Shown: piece by piece, positions 22,421-33,058 of the stretch | Layout: every line of letters starts with the position of its first letter | Position numbering within the stretch: the stretch's first letter is position 1 | Source: Amborella trichopoda | Lineage: Eukaryota; Streptophyta; Magnoliopsida; Amborellales; Amborellaceae | Assembly: GCF_000471905.2 (NCBI RefSeq) | Contig: NW_006499751.1 | Coordinates: forward strand, 1,440,824 to 1,504,823 | Length of the DNA stretch: 64,000 bases | Reading direction: 5' to 3' | Notes under the pieces: model-generated | What the model was told of the DNA's origin: nothing | Seen by the model: the letters and a program-made list of their open reading frames with translations, nothing else | Databases searched by the model: none | Position numbers and translations under genes: made by a program

Positions 22421-22752
22421 ATGACATCAAACAACATTTACTCAACGCTCCAGTGCTCTCTACACTGTGTTGGGAAAACCCCTTATCCTATACGTGACTG
22501 TTCTGGACGAGTCACTCGGGACATTGTTAGCACAAAACAATGACAAGGGAAAAGAAACAACATTGTCTTATCTTAGCTACAGGATGCAAGGGGATGAGAA
22601 GAATTATCCCCCTATAGAGAAGATGTGTCTGGCCCTGATCTTCGCAGGACAAGCCATTACTTGGTCATGAACTGAAGCTTATAATAAACGCTGACCCTGT
22701 AAAGTTCCTTATGACACGCCCATGCTTGTCGAGACGCATGGTCAAGTGAGCC
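22421..22752 (+). pseudogene. R4 first RNase H (degenerate)
   Basis: 'LILYVTVLDESLGTLLAQ' and 'LSYLSYRMQGDEKNYPPIEK' (22480-22620) match the classical gypsy RNase H segment that follows RT. Acidic residues expected at the first catalytic position are not clearly kept, which is usual where a second RNase H is present. The frame ends with a TGA at 22668-22670. Confidence 0.7.
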
Positions 22753-23745
22753 TTGTTGCTAAAGGAATTCGACATCACATATGTCCCAAAAAAGGTTGTC
22801 AAGGGCCAAGCCTTGGCTGACTTTCTCGCAGCATACCCTGTACCGACAGAATCTCCTCTATCAAGCGACCTCCCTGATGAAGAAGTGTTTTGTGCTGACC
22901 TTGCTCATCCGTGGGAATTGTACTTCGACGGAGCCTTCTAATCAAATCGAGGAGGCGTCGAAGTAGTATTCCTGACTCTAAGAGGAGGANNNNNNNNNNN
23001 NNNNNNNNNNNNNNNNNNNNNNNNNNNNNNNNNNNNNNNNNNNNNNNNNNNNNNNNNNNNNNNNNNNNNNNNNNNNNNNNNNNNNNNNNNNNNNNNNNNN
23101 NNNNNNNNNNNNNNNNNNNNNNNNNNNNNNNNNNNNNNNNNNNNNNNNNNNNNNNNNNNNNNNNNNNNNNNNNNNNNNNNNNNNNNNNNNNNNNNNNNNN
23201 NNNNNNNNNNNNNNNNNNNNNNNNNNNNNNNNNNNNNNNNNNNNNNNNNNNNNNNNNNNNNNNNNNNNNNNNNNNNNNNNNNNNNNNNNNNNNNNNNNNN
23301 NNNNNNNNNNNNNNNNNNNNNNNNNNNNNNNNNNNNNNNNNNNNNNNNNNNNNNNNNNNNNNNNNNNNNNNNNNNNNNNNNNNNNNNNNNNNNNNNNNNN
23401 NNNNNNNNNNNNNNNNNNNNNNNNNNNNNNNNNNNNNNNNNNNNNNNNNNNNNNNNNNNNNNNNNNNNNNNNNNNNNNNNNNNNNNNNNNNTTAGAGATA
23501 GTCTTCAACCTCGACTTGGAGTAGCTCAAGATCTATGGTGACTCTGAGTTGGTTATCCGACAGCTCAAAGAGATCTATGATGTGAGAAAAGACACTCTCA
23601 AGCCTTTATCACGATATTGGAAAATCGTATATGGCCCAGTTTGAGACGTATCCCTGAGTCACAACCCCAAGAGGCTAAACTCGCAGGCTGACACACTTGC
23701 AAAACTCAGCGCTACAATTCAGTTGTTCTCATCATGACCCAGGTT
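22753..23745 (+). pseudogene. R4 second (archaeal-type) RNase H, split by gap
   Basis: The extra RNase H is a hallmark of the Tat/Ogre lineage. 'GQALADFLAAYPV' and 'WELYFDGA' (about 22913-22936) give the connecting segment and first catalytic Asp. The middle is lost in the N gap. After it 'IYGDSELVIRQL' (about 23531-23566) supplies the later GDS motif, and 'ADTLAKLS' (about 23691) the final Asp region. Stops after 'FDGAF' and within the last part add to the damage. Confidence 0.7.
22990..23491. other. Assembly gap (502 N)
   Basis: Unknown bases inside the second RNase H of R4. Apparent reading frames across it are artefacts. R6 has about 0.2 kb between the flanking motifs, so the true gap is probably shorter than drawn or holds extra sequence. 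Confidence 0.98.
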
Positions 23746-24050
23746 TGTTTGGGTGGCAGAATGGAGACACATTGAACTAAGAACCGAGGTCGACACGGAT
23801 AACGAGAGAAATATCTTCCCAGAGTGTCCTCCTTATCCATTTGGAGCACTTCTATCTGCTAAGGAAGTAATTAAGACTGAACAAGAAATGGTAGGGAGTC
23901 AAGGAGCTAAGGTTCCAAACCAAGAACCAGAATTCTTTGACCCAATATGCACAGAAATTGAACAGGTAGAAGATTGGAGAGAGCCCATCACTAGTTTCCT
24001 AAAACATGGCAGGCTCCCAGAACATCATGCCGAACACAACAACATACATT
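23746..24050 (+). pseudogene. R4 RNase H-integrase spacer
   Basis: An open 99-codon frame (23753-24052) follows the second RNase H. It includes 'EWRHIELRTEVDTD' and 'DWREPITSFLKHGRLPE', the 'W--PI--YL--G-LP' motif that precedes the integrase zinc-binding region in many plant gypsy elements. It connects the two domains. Confidence 0.65.
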
Positions 24051-25228
24051 GAATGACTACCAAGTATACCCTCTTTGAAGGAGATGCTCTCTTCAGACGG
24101 TCGTTTTGACGGTATTCTTCTTAGATGTGTGGACGTCCAAGAAGAAAATAAGGGGTTTGAAGAAGTCCACTCAGGCATTTGTGGACTACATCAGTCTGGT
24201 CCTAAGCTCTATGAATGAATATGCAGGTTGGGTTATTATTGGCCTTCCATGGTTGTCGATTCCTTAAATTATGCTAAAAAGTGCCAAGTGTGCTAAATAC
24301 ACTCAAGCCTTGTTCACCAACCTCCAGAGCCCTTACACCCTACAGTGGCATCATGACCCTTCTCACAATGGGGTATGGACATTGTAAGGCCTATTGACCC
24401 TCCTTCGGTAATGGGTCATGTTTCCATTCTAGCTGCAACAGATTACTTTTCTAAGTGGGCTGAAGCGGTCCCCCTTAATCAAGTTCCTAGGACAACAGTG
24501 GCTAACTTCGTTTGACATCACATTATATACCGGTTTGAGGTCTCTAACCGGATTATATTGGACAATGGTCCCCAAATTTGAAGCCACCATATTGATCGTT
24601 TGGTCAACCCGTTTGGTTTCGAATGGAAGTATTCAACTATGCACCACCCTCAAGCAAATGGATTAGTTGAGGCTTTCAATAAGACTCTGTGCAACGTTCT
24701 ACAAAAATTGGTATCAAAGACAAAAAATAATTGGCATGAGAGGCTTCCCGAAGCGTTATGTGCCTGTCACACTACTATATGAAATGCTATTGATTCCACT
24801 CCTTATTCTCTGGTCTATGGGTGTGAAGCAGGTTTACCTCTCAAAATTCAAATCCCTTCACTGCGAGTCACTATTCACCAAGGAATAACCGAAAATGAGA
24901 GAGGCAAGCTCCAGTATCAAGAATTGGACGCACTCAATGAAAATAGGCTAGAAGCTCAACAGAACCTTGAACTCAACAAAGGGAGATGAAGAGGGCCTTT
25001 GACAAGTAAGTCAAGGTCCGCTCATTCGTCCGTGGCGATCTAGTTCTAGCCGTCAAGAGGTCGATTGTTATGCATGGACATCATAAAGGGAATTTTGAAC
25101 CCAAGTGGGAAGGTCCTTTTATAGTAAAAAAGGTCTCACCAAATGGAGCCTACGTATTGGCACATCCTGATGGAGAGGAGGCAATGCCCCCTATCAATGG
25201 GCGATACCTAAAGAAATATTATCCATGA
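24051..25228 (+). pseudogene. R4 integrase (broken)
   Basis: Integrase inserts the DNA copy. In shifted frames the zinc-binding region is visible (about 24160-24300). The catalytic triad can be located: Asp at 24378-24380 ('GMDIV'), Asp at 24561-24563 ('LDNGPQ') and Glu at 24669-24671 ('VEAFNK'). The open frame 24600-24782 holds 'STMHHPQANGLVEAFNK'. The C-terminal part with 'GNFEPKWEGPFIV'-type text lies near 25090-25130. Several stops are present (for example TGA in 'NFV*HHI' near 24511), so the gene is dead although all three catalytic codons survive. Confidence 0.8.
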
Positions 25229-26060
25229 CACATATTCAAAGGAAAAAGACTCTACACTAAAGTATGCAAGATAGTCCAAACAAATTCTAACTCTTTTTAT
25301 TGCATTAAAAATGAGTTACAAGTTGCAAGCTAAGAAGCCCATTATTAGGGAGGTTACAAGTCTCTTGCATCTGAGGATAAGAGGAAGGTAACAAACCAAA
25401 AACCTGCACTGTCTCTTGCATCTGAGGATAAGAGAATGGTTACAGGCCCAAAAGAATTGCTCTTCTAGAATAAGTAAACCCATGAAAGAATTGCTCTCTT
25501 AGAAGAAGAAAACCCACCAAAGAAGCACCCTCATCATGAAAAAGAAGCAAAACCACTTGGAGAGTCAACTTCAATTCATTTGACGAGTGTTGCCATAAGA
25601 GGACGATTACAGGCCAACAGACGAAGAGAAACCACTCGGAGAAGTTAGCTTCAGTTCATTCGACGTGTATATCGAACATACAAGCTAGATATCTCATCTG
25701 ACGTATATATCAAACTTACAAGGCAGAATTCATTCGATGTGTGTATCAAACATATAAAGCAAACTGCTCTAACAAGGAACTGGCCTATGATGGAGAGCAT
25801 ACCCTGTTCACAGTGGATGCCCTTCCACAGAACAACATGGACATCACTGTTGTGCTAGAGAACTTGGCTTCCAATAGGTATTACAAGCCATTCTTACCGT
25901 CATTCACCGCCCTTTGCTAAACCATGACAGCGGCAAGCATGAATATCGTTGCACGTAGCTCATTGCCAAGCGTCGCAAGTCCCGCGTGTAACTTACTGCC
26001 ACATGCGAGCAGCACTATGTGTGACATGACGTTCCACATGCGCTGATGAATGCCCTATGA
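25229..26060 (+). mobile_element. R4 3' non-coding region
   Basis: No gene is seen. It holds two copies of a 51-bp unit with 'ctcttgcatctgaggataagag' (25362 and 25413) and three units of about 40 bp with 'cattcga(c/t)gtgt(a/g)tatc' (25658-25760). Such repeat-rich tails follow integrase in Tat elements. No polypurine tract or 3' LTR of R4 was identified, so the end of R4 is uncertain. Confidence 0.55.
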
Positions 26061-26818
26061 AGTCAGCGGTGGCTATGTCCTCCAAAGGCCAGCGCCGACT
26101 GTGCTCCCAATTCTTAGTGCCGGCTGCCTTTATTGAGGATCAGTGCTGACCGTATCAGCGTCGATTGTGCTTCTAACCATCAATGCCGACTGTGTCAACA
26201 TCAGATGTGTCAACGCCGGCTCTATCGTGACTATTCACCTCCCGAAATTCCTCATTTTCAAGGCCGAAATCCCTTTGCTTCCCAAAATCAGTTGCATGAT
26301 TTCCGAGCGCAACCGTCCACCTCCTATGACGGTTCACCTCCAGTGACAGTTTGTTTCCCCTCACCCTTTAGTTCCCCACCAGACCCCGTTCCACTAACGG
26401 AAAGCCCCCGCAACCATTCGCCTTCCCTGCGATGGTCCACCTTCAGCAACCGTTCTGATTCCCTTGACCCTTCAATGTCTCGGTGGAACTTTTCCTACAT
26501 GGCCGGAAACTCACTGAGAGACTTTTCCCTGCCTGCGTCTTGGTCTAGAAGTCATCAAAACCCCATCAAAAATCCTTTGCAACTTTCCCTAAGTCAATGG
26601 GAAACCCCCTAAGCTCCATAAAAACCTCTCAAAACTTGCGAAAATGCCAATTGTTGCACTTCCTGCCTCTTCTACCCTCGACGATCACAGCCGGAGTTCT
26701 CCTACTTCTTGAAAAACTTCTTGTGCTAACCGAGAAACTCCTGCAACTCTTCCTTTTTCGACAATCCCTTGACAACCTTGGTGAAACCTTCCCCGCAAGG
26801 GTCGCTGGAACACTTGAT
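26061..26818 (+). other. Left half of a sequence split by the R5 solo LTR
   Basis: This repeat-containing sequence includes several 'gcc(g/a)actgtg' words (26090-26230) and then Pro/Ser-rich frames (26133-26612, 26597-26920) without recognisable domains. It ends in TTGAT and, across the solo LTR, continues at 30417. The 'gccgactgtg' words resemble the right arm of the family I hairpin units, but no paired arms are seen here. It may be the LTR or leader of another Tat-like element. Confidence 0.5.
26814..26818 (+). repeat. Target site duplication, left copy (TTGAT)
   Basis: TTGAT directly before the family I LTR start; an identical TTGAT lies directly after its end (30412-30416). Five-base duplications are the normal product of Ty3/gypsy integration. 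Confidence 0.85.
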
Positions 26819-27981
26819 TGTTTGAATGTATTTTTCAGCACCTTGGTCCCTGATAGCAAGCAGGTCAATGAAGCTTACAAAACAGTGGAAATTCTCGACA
26901 GTCAAATAATGACCCCATAACTGGTCAAGATCCTTATAAGCACTCCAAAAGGCCACCTGTCAAGTTTTGTCGCATTCCGACGTGTCTAAGGAAGTGACAC
27001 AAATAAATAATTTTAAGAAAATTGACCTCTAACTCCCTGAAACGGACCCAATAACTGGAACTACATTTTCGGTGCGTTAAACAACTGTGGGACCACTTCC
27101 ATTAGATCTGACACGGTCGAAAATCCCTATGGCTCATGTTTCGGCTCAATCAGGTACTCCTGGACAAGTTATGGGCAAAAGACCTAAAAGAGGTAAGGCG
27201 CACACTATTCTCGTGTGGCCTCACTGCATCGAACACCATTAAAGGTGGTTGTTTCACAGTCACAGGTAGTGACTTTCGGGGCTATATCTCACTCATTCTA
27301 AGTCGGATCGCCCTCAAATTTTGTGTGAGTGCTCGTCTCGTCGAGACGAGCGTTTCGATATATGGTATGCCTCGAGACGATGCTCGGCAAGGAGAAAAGC
27401 TGGAGAAAAGCTCGCTTGATGGACCAAATCACGACGCTCGCGCAACGGATCAACGTTAAACCAATTCCATTGTGTGTGTAAGGTCCAGAGCTATCATTGG
27501 ACCAAAACTCAAAAGTTGTGAAATCCTCGTGCGGGTATCCAAATAGTGCTCCTTTTGTTGCCACACAATCGTGACAGCATGCTTAGTGCACTACGATGAA
27601 GAAATCACAAAAAAATATTAGGGAACGAGGGCATTATTGATCCGAAGTTTCCAAGATTCAAGAAAATTTCAAGTCCCGTGATCGTGGCTTAAAAACGCGA
27701 TCCATGGCTTGAAGTTTATATCAAAATGATCGCCATGCCGAGCCCTACAAGAAAACAATCATCTTTCGATCAAATAGGCATCAAAGATACCTCGGATCAT
27801 TCATGGAAGATCACATAAGTTCTAGCGCAGCAGGGATTGTTTCGAAATTCCATGAAATATTAGGCAAGGGAAAAACAGTCATTTTGTACCCTATTTTCTC
27901 AATTTTTTTTAATTTAAAATAAATATAATTATCCTCAATTGAGGTAGTTTTTGTGCATTCACCCATGTTTTAGCCCAATTC

Positions 27982-27988
27982 TATATAA
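27982..27988 (+). promoter_or_regulatory. TATA box, family I LTR copy 2
   Basis: TATATAA in 'ctatataaacatgcaaagc', the position conserved with the other three copies. Confidence 0.6.
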
Positions 27989-28390
27989 ACATGCAAAGCT
28001 AAATTGTAAAGGACCTTCGGCGTCGGCTGGGTTTTCACTTATTTTTCCCCCTCTTCTCACTCTTTTTATCCTTGTGGTCTCGCATGACCACAACCCTTCT
28101 CATCCCCCTTTCTTGTGATCTCTAATGACCAAGACATTTTTCTCTCCTTTGTTGTGGTCTAGCAAGACCACAATTCTCTCCTTTTCTCATTCTTTTGTCC
28201 CGTGCCAGTTCATCTGCTTCCCATGCACCCTCAGGTCTATCCCCTTTATCTTTTTCCCGTAGTCCCTCGTGTTTACCTCCCCTCATCTTCTTTTTCTGTT
28301 ACCCTTTTGGTATACCCTCAAGTCTTCGCTTTCTCTCTCACTTTCTGCGGTCCCGCCCGACCACCATTCCCCAAATTTTCATAACTTATC

Positions 28391-28480
28391 GCGAGTTGAG
28401 CAATTTCCTACTTAGCGCCGGTTGAGCAATTTCCTACTTAGCGCCAGTTTGAGCAATTTCCTACTCATTGCCGGTTGAGT
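28391..28480 (+). repeat. Tandem repeat in R5
   Basis: Three copies of a 29-31-bp unit 'gttgagcaatttcctactta' followed by 'gcgccg', with a partial fourth. It is found only in this LTR copy, in the place where the others begin their hairpin array. Confidence 0.8.
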
Positions 28481-29089
28481 CTCTCTCTCCACATCTCAGC
28501 GCGGGCTGAGTTTCTATCTCTCTACTACCTGCTCTCGCAACCACCATCTCACTCGCCACACCTTGCTGCTCCACTACCTCTATTTCCACCGCTTGCAGCA
28601 GCTGCCGCCACTCTGCTGTCCACGCTCAGCCACTTCCCTGCTGTTCATGCAGCCCATTGCGCCTACCTCTTCAACTTATTTCCGCCACCTTATTGTCCCA
28701 CTTCTTCCCTGACTCTCCAACCTTCCCCTCAGACCACCTTGATCACTCATGAGCTGCCTCCCACTTCTCAATTTCTCCACCTCTGCCACCCTATCTCTGC
28801 CATTTCCCCGACCTTCCTGCTGTCCATGCTTCTCCCTACAGCCAGCAATCGGCCCTCTTCTTCTGATCAGCATAGCAAACAGCCCTCTCCGTTCCACCTC
28901 TCTACAATTCTCCTACCACCTCCCTGAGCTTTCTCTTTCTAAAAGCCCGCTGCCCATCGAACAAGTTTTCGTCTCATTTCGTCCCTTTCGTTGCTTTAGT
29001 TTCGTTGTCGTCATCCTTTCTTTTCGTCAAGATTCGTACAAACCGTCACCTTAAAAAGTCCAATAATCAAAATAACTCAATACAAGCCC

Positions 29090-30060
29090 TTCCCTTCTCT
29101 TAACCAAACCATTCTTTTTTTTTTTATACTATTTTATTTACCCCTCCTCCAAGTGTCAAATTCTCTCCTTTTCTCTCCCTTAGCCAACACGTTTTCTTAA
29201 TACTTCACTCTCTTTCAAACCCAATGTACAATTTTGTCATTTTTCTCTTAAACCCTTTTGTTTTATACTTTTGTTTTTTTTTCACACCCAATAATCCATA
29301 GGCCACCTCGCTCCTTTCTATTCACGTGAGCTCTCCCTCTCTGACCAACTCCCATTTTATATTATTATTATTTTATTTCACATATTCTCACATATTCTAT
29401 TTTATTTTTCTTTAATTTACTCCGTGCCATTTTCTTTTATGCCATTTATTTTATCTTATATTCCGTTATCTTATTTTACTTACTTCACTCATTTTTTTAT
29501 TAGTTATTTATTTAAATTTATCTTTATTTTCTTTATCCCATTTATTTATTTTATTTTACTTAATTTAATTTCATTTTATTTACCTCGTTTATCTTATATT
29601 CATTTACCTTATTCCATTCACTCCACCAATTTTATTTTAATTTATCTTTATCTTCTTTATTTTATTTACCTTATTTATTTTATTTTATTTTCCTCATCTC
29701 ATTAATTTGATTTCATTTTCCTTTATTCCATTTTATTTTATTTATTTTATTCCACTTATTTTATCCTACTATCCCGTACTCTACTTTTATTCATTTACTT
29801 TAATTATCTCATCTTCTTTTTTTTTCTTCTATCCCTTGTATTTTATTTTACTTTACTCTATTTTAATTTATTCATTTTATTTTACTTTATTTCATTCACC
29901 ACTTTTATTTTATTTACCCCAGCTTATTTCATTTCATATTCTTTTATCCTTTTTATTTTATTGTCCTTTACTTTATTTCTATTTTGATTTATTCATTTTA
30001 TTCTTATTTCATTCTAACTCCATCTTCTAATCTTATTCATCTCTTTGACTTTTATTCTGT
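29090..30060 (+). repeat. T/A-rich low-complexity tract in R5
   Basis: Nearly 1 kb is dominated by TTTTATTT, TTTATTTTA and related words. Frames give only Phe/Ile/Tyr-rich strings. The other three family I LTRs have no such tract, so it expanded or was gained in this copy. Confidence 0.8.
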
Positions 30061-30411
30061 AACAAGGTGGGGACCTTGCCCCACTTGTTGTACTTCTAAT
30101 GCGTGTGTATGTGTTTGCAGGAAGGAGAAACAGGTCAAGGGAGGCGATTCCAAACCGGCTATAAGCCAGGGGCCTTTCCAACGTGATCTAAGAAGGTGCC
30201 TACGTGCGCCAGCCCGAGCGTGTCACGGACCCACGTGAGGTAAGTTCCGCCTCACGGCCTTAAATTCCTCTCTGATCGGTTGGTAATACTTGCCCTTGTT
30301 CTGGAGCAAGGTTCCCGAGAGAGCGATCCCAAATCTCGGGTTCCCTTGAAACCCAAGATACGTGCTGCTAGATCAGCTAGATCCGGAGGGCGAGATCGAG
30401 GAACCTAACCA

Positions 30412-30416
30412 TTGAT
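30412..30416 (+). repeat. Target site duplication, right copy (TTGAT)
   Basis: Identical to 26814-26818 and placed directly after the LTR end. Confidence 0.85.
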
Positions 30417-31139
30417 CTCTTGTCGGAATCCCTCTTCTTGTTGGAGCTTTAACCCAGAAATCCTCTGCTCACTGTTAAAAGAAATTTTGTTTAAGTTTTT
30501 TATCTTTGGTGAAAAGTGTGTTTTACCCCCCTTAAATAGCCAACACTACCCTCATACGCCCCTCACAAATTGGGAATCCCAGTCGTGTCTAAGAAAAGCC
30601 AAACGACGATGAGCCGGGTCAGGCTTTGACCCGAGGCCCGAGGCAACTCTCATCACTGCCTGTAAATCCCAACAAATGGGCTGGGCCGGGTCAGGTTTTA
30701 ACCTGAGGCACATCAAGGTCGGGTCGAGCTCGGGCTACGGCCCGAGTACCAATCCATACCCAGCACCGGCTATGCGATCGAAGTGACCTAGCTCCAACTG
30801 AGTTTCAACAGCCCTAGCGTCAGTCGTGTGCTCGATAACCCAGCGCTGGCCTTGTTGATAGCACGGGCCGCCCTCAGCTCCGACTGTGTTTTTAACAATC
30901 CAGTGTCGGCTATGCGGTCGAAGTGACCTAGTGTCGGTTGTGTGCTCGACAACTCAACACCAGTGGTGGCACATGTTGTCTTCAGTGCCCACTATATTTT
31001 TAACAACCTAGCGACGGCTGAGTGGTTAAGAGGAAATGTTGGCCGACTTTAGCATCGGGTGTGTTTTCAAAGACTTAACGGTGAATGAATGGTCAACAAA
31101 TAATGGTTGCTGCACCTAGCGTCGGTTGATACTCAAAAC
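30417..31139 (+). other. Right half of the sequence split by R5
   Basis: No gene is seen. From about 30755 there are degenerate repeats with 'cagcgc(c/t)gg', 'tcggctatgcggtcgaagtgacctag' (twice, 30766 and 30907) and 'tttttaacaa(t/c)c', period roughly 70-140 bp. They share the 'cgccgactgtg' theme with the left half (26090-26230). It ends abruptly at the R6 gag fragment at about 31140, possibly a deletion junction. Confidence 0.5.
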
Positions 31140-31896
31140 TGATTGTATTTGAAACGGGTGATTCAAGGGTTAATCAATAGGGGGGACATCACTGTCGCAC
31201 ATAGAAATCAACTTGTCGAAGAGCCTAATCAAAAGATGGGTATCTTCACAAATCCTCTCCCTAAAAATATGGTCACAGCGACCGAAAATCCGGGAGCTCA
31301 AGACAACTCAAAAGAGAACGTCGTTCTTCACATGATTGAGAGTGGAGACAAAGAGGATGATCTTAGTCAATTCATATTTGTTTGTGATCATCACTTTCAA
31401 GAGTCTGAAGAAGATCTTTTGAGCCTTCTAAGAGGAAACCTACGAACCTTGATGACCTTCCCAAATGAGACAAATATGGCGAAGATGATACGCTAGAAAT
31501 CGATATGGTCAGAATCAATGAAAAGATGTCATCTCCCAAACAAGCTCGAAATCTCCCATTACTCTCACTAGTGCTAACCTTGTCGAGCTTCAGGCTGGTG
31601 AGGTTTATTCCCTAACCCGAAGAGGCCGAGTGTTTAAACCCATTCAATTGATGGCTAATAGTCTCGATGAAAGAATGGGAAACACCTCAAAAGCCAGACG
31701 ACCAGCAGAGGTCGCAGATCACGAACCAAATAAAGAAATTCAAGGATCCGCAACCACCTACGATCTATCGGCTCATCTCGGAACGATCCAGGCTCAAATC
31801 TCCATTTTGGAGCTGCTTGCCAATTCACCAGCACACAGAGCCCAAATCGTAAAGGTCCTGGAGAGGACACATCCCGAGTAACACACAGCTGGATGA
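31140..31896 (+). pseudogene. R6 gag C-terminus and linker
   Basis: This starts at 'RVIQGLINRGDI' and reads through 'VEEPNQKMGIFTNPLP' without the stop seen in R2 and R3. An acidic linker follows, a frame break at 31494, and the pre-protease motif 'TYDLSAHLGTIQAQISILELL' (split in type; 31754-31816) with 'VKVLERTH'. Gag upstream of this point is missing, so R6 lacks most of gag. The fragment is followed directly by protease. Confidence 0.7.
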
Positions 31897-31897
31897 G

Positions 31898-32386
31898 TTG
31901 TGTAGAATCATTAACCAACTGATGGCACCAACGTCAATCGTGTTCACGGACGATAACATCCCAGCCAGCTTCAACCGCTTTCATGTCCAACCCATACACA
32001 TCACCATTTTCATGCATGGATATGAGATACGAAGAGTACTTATTGATAATGGTGCATCCTTAAACATATGCCCTATGAAAATAGTGAAGCAGATAGGCAA
32101 AAGCCTGGATGAATTCGAGCCATGTCAACTAACTATTGCTGCATACGATAGGACCAAGAGACAATTTGAAGGCATACTGCCTCTCACACTCAAGATCGGC
32201 CCTATCGTCCAAGTGATAAATTTTTATGTCTTTGACATTAAACCTTTATTCAACATGTTACTAGGAAGACCATGGCTGTATGAAAACCTTGTGGTCGCCT
32301 CTACACTCCATCAATGCCAAAAATTTCCAACTAAAAACGGCTACGCGAAGGTGTTGAACCCCCTTCTTTTCTCAATCTTAGTATAG
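31898..32386 (+). pseudogene. R6 aspartic protease
   Basis: The protease segment is open for 162 codons. The active site is D-N-G-A (32045-32056) in 'VLIDNGASLNICP'; the substitution of Asn for Ser or Thr is shared with R2. The C-terminal signature is 'NMLLGRPWLYENLVVAST' and 'LHQCQKF' (32249-32320). All expected parts are present in one frame, so this is the least damaged protease in the window. It is embedded in a polyprotein that is interrupted elsewhere. Confidence 0.85.
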
Positions 32387-33058
32387 GTGATGGGAAGCTA
32401 GTTGTAGGGGTCGAGCTTGGAGAAATCCCATTCGCTTCCTTCAAGAAAACCGATTGTGCCACCTTACGCCTAGAGGCCGGCGACCCTGTTCCCCAAATCT
32501 TGCAAACTTCTACATCGATGGATGACATTATCCAATGTCAACATCGATACGATTTTGGGTCCCTTGAGGCTTGGCACATGCTCTTCTCCCAAGGCTTTCA
32601 ACCAGGCCAAGGCTTGGGGAGTCAAGGGTAAGGTGTAACAGATGCAATTTCTGAATCACCCCAAGCCAAAACTAAAATGGGCATCGAAGGGGCCTTGGGT
32701 GTACTCTCACCCTATTTCAAAGCTGGATGAGGCCTTCAAGCCATCCGGGCTTGTATCTGGAGGCATTCAAAGCCTCGATCCTCTCGATGCATGTCCTTCA
32801 AAATGGCCAAAGGTGATCATTGATTCCCCAACGGTCAGGAATTCTTCTTCCACACCTCAGCACACACAAGAACTGGGAATTGAAGACCTTTTTACTGACC
32901 TAGATACAGAAGTATACACAATTGGCTCTGACACAGCCAAACATGCTCATCCTCCTATTCAAACCTACAGACAGAATTAATAAATCACTCCCCAATCTCA
33001 AGAATCACTGGAAAGATACCAGTGGCACCTTCACGTCCCGTTGCCAAAAAATAGATAG
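32387..33058 (+). pseudogene. R6 protease-RT spacer with G-patch-like motif
   Basis: The segment contains 'SLEAWHMLFSQGFQPGQGLG' (about 32560-32619), matching 'STEAWYKLVSQGFHIGHGLR' of R2, then Pro/Ser-rich text. A TAG ends the protease frame near 32384 and a stop follows at 32637. The conserved motif in two elements suggests a real module of the polyprotein. Function unknown. Confidence 0.55.

Larger units (their letters stand above)
26819..30411 (+). mobile_element. R5: family I solo LTR (copy 2)
   Basis: The full LTR runs from TGTTTGAATG to CCTAACCA with no internal region, primer site or polypurine tract, and sits between perfect TTGAT duplications. It therefore arose by LTR-LTR recombination of a complete insertion. 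U3, TATA box and the last 300 bp match the other copies. The middle differs: the hairpin array is absent, and instead there is a short tandem repeat (28391-28478), Pro/Ser-coding-like pyrimidine DNA, and a T/A-rich tract (29090-30060). At 3593 bp it is the longest of the four. Confidence 0.9.

Noticed and set aside
22911..23529. Long frames on both strands across 22990-23491
   Set aside because: The open length is due to the N gap.
26133..26612. 159-codon plus-strand frame between R4 and R5
   Set aside because: Ser/Pro/Arg-rich with no domain; the sequence is repeat-like and interrupted by the R5 insertion.
28475..28927. 150-codon Pro/Ser/Leu-rich frame in the solo LTR
   Set aside because: Pyrimidine-rich DNA gives open frames by composition; the segment is absent from the other LTR copies.
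29424..30030. Phe/Ile/Tyr-rich frames suggesting membrane proteins
   Set aside because: They arise from TTTTATTT-type low-complexity DNA, not from coding sequence.
13512..30411. Copies 1 and 2 of the family I LTR considered as the two LTRs of one element R4
   Set aside because: Copy 2 has its own perfect TTGAT duplication on both sides and no polypurine tract before it, so it is a separate solo LTR.
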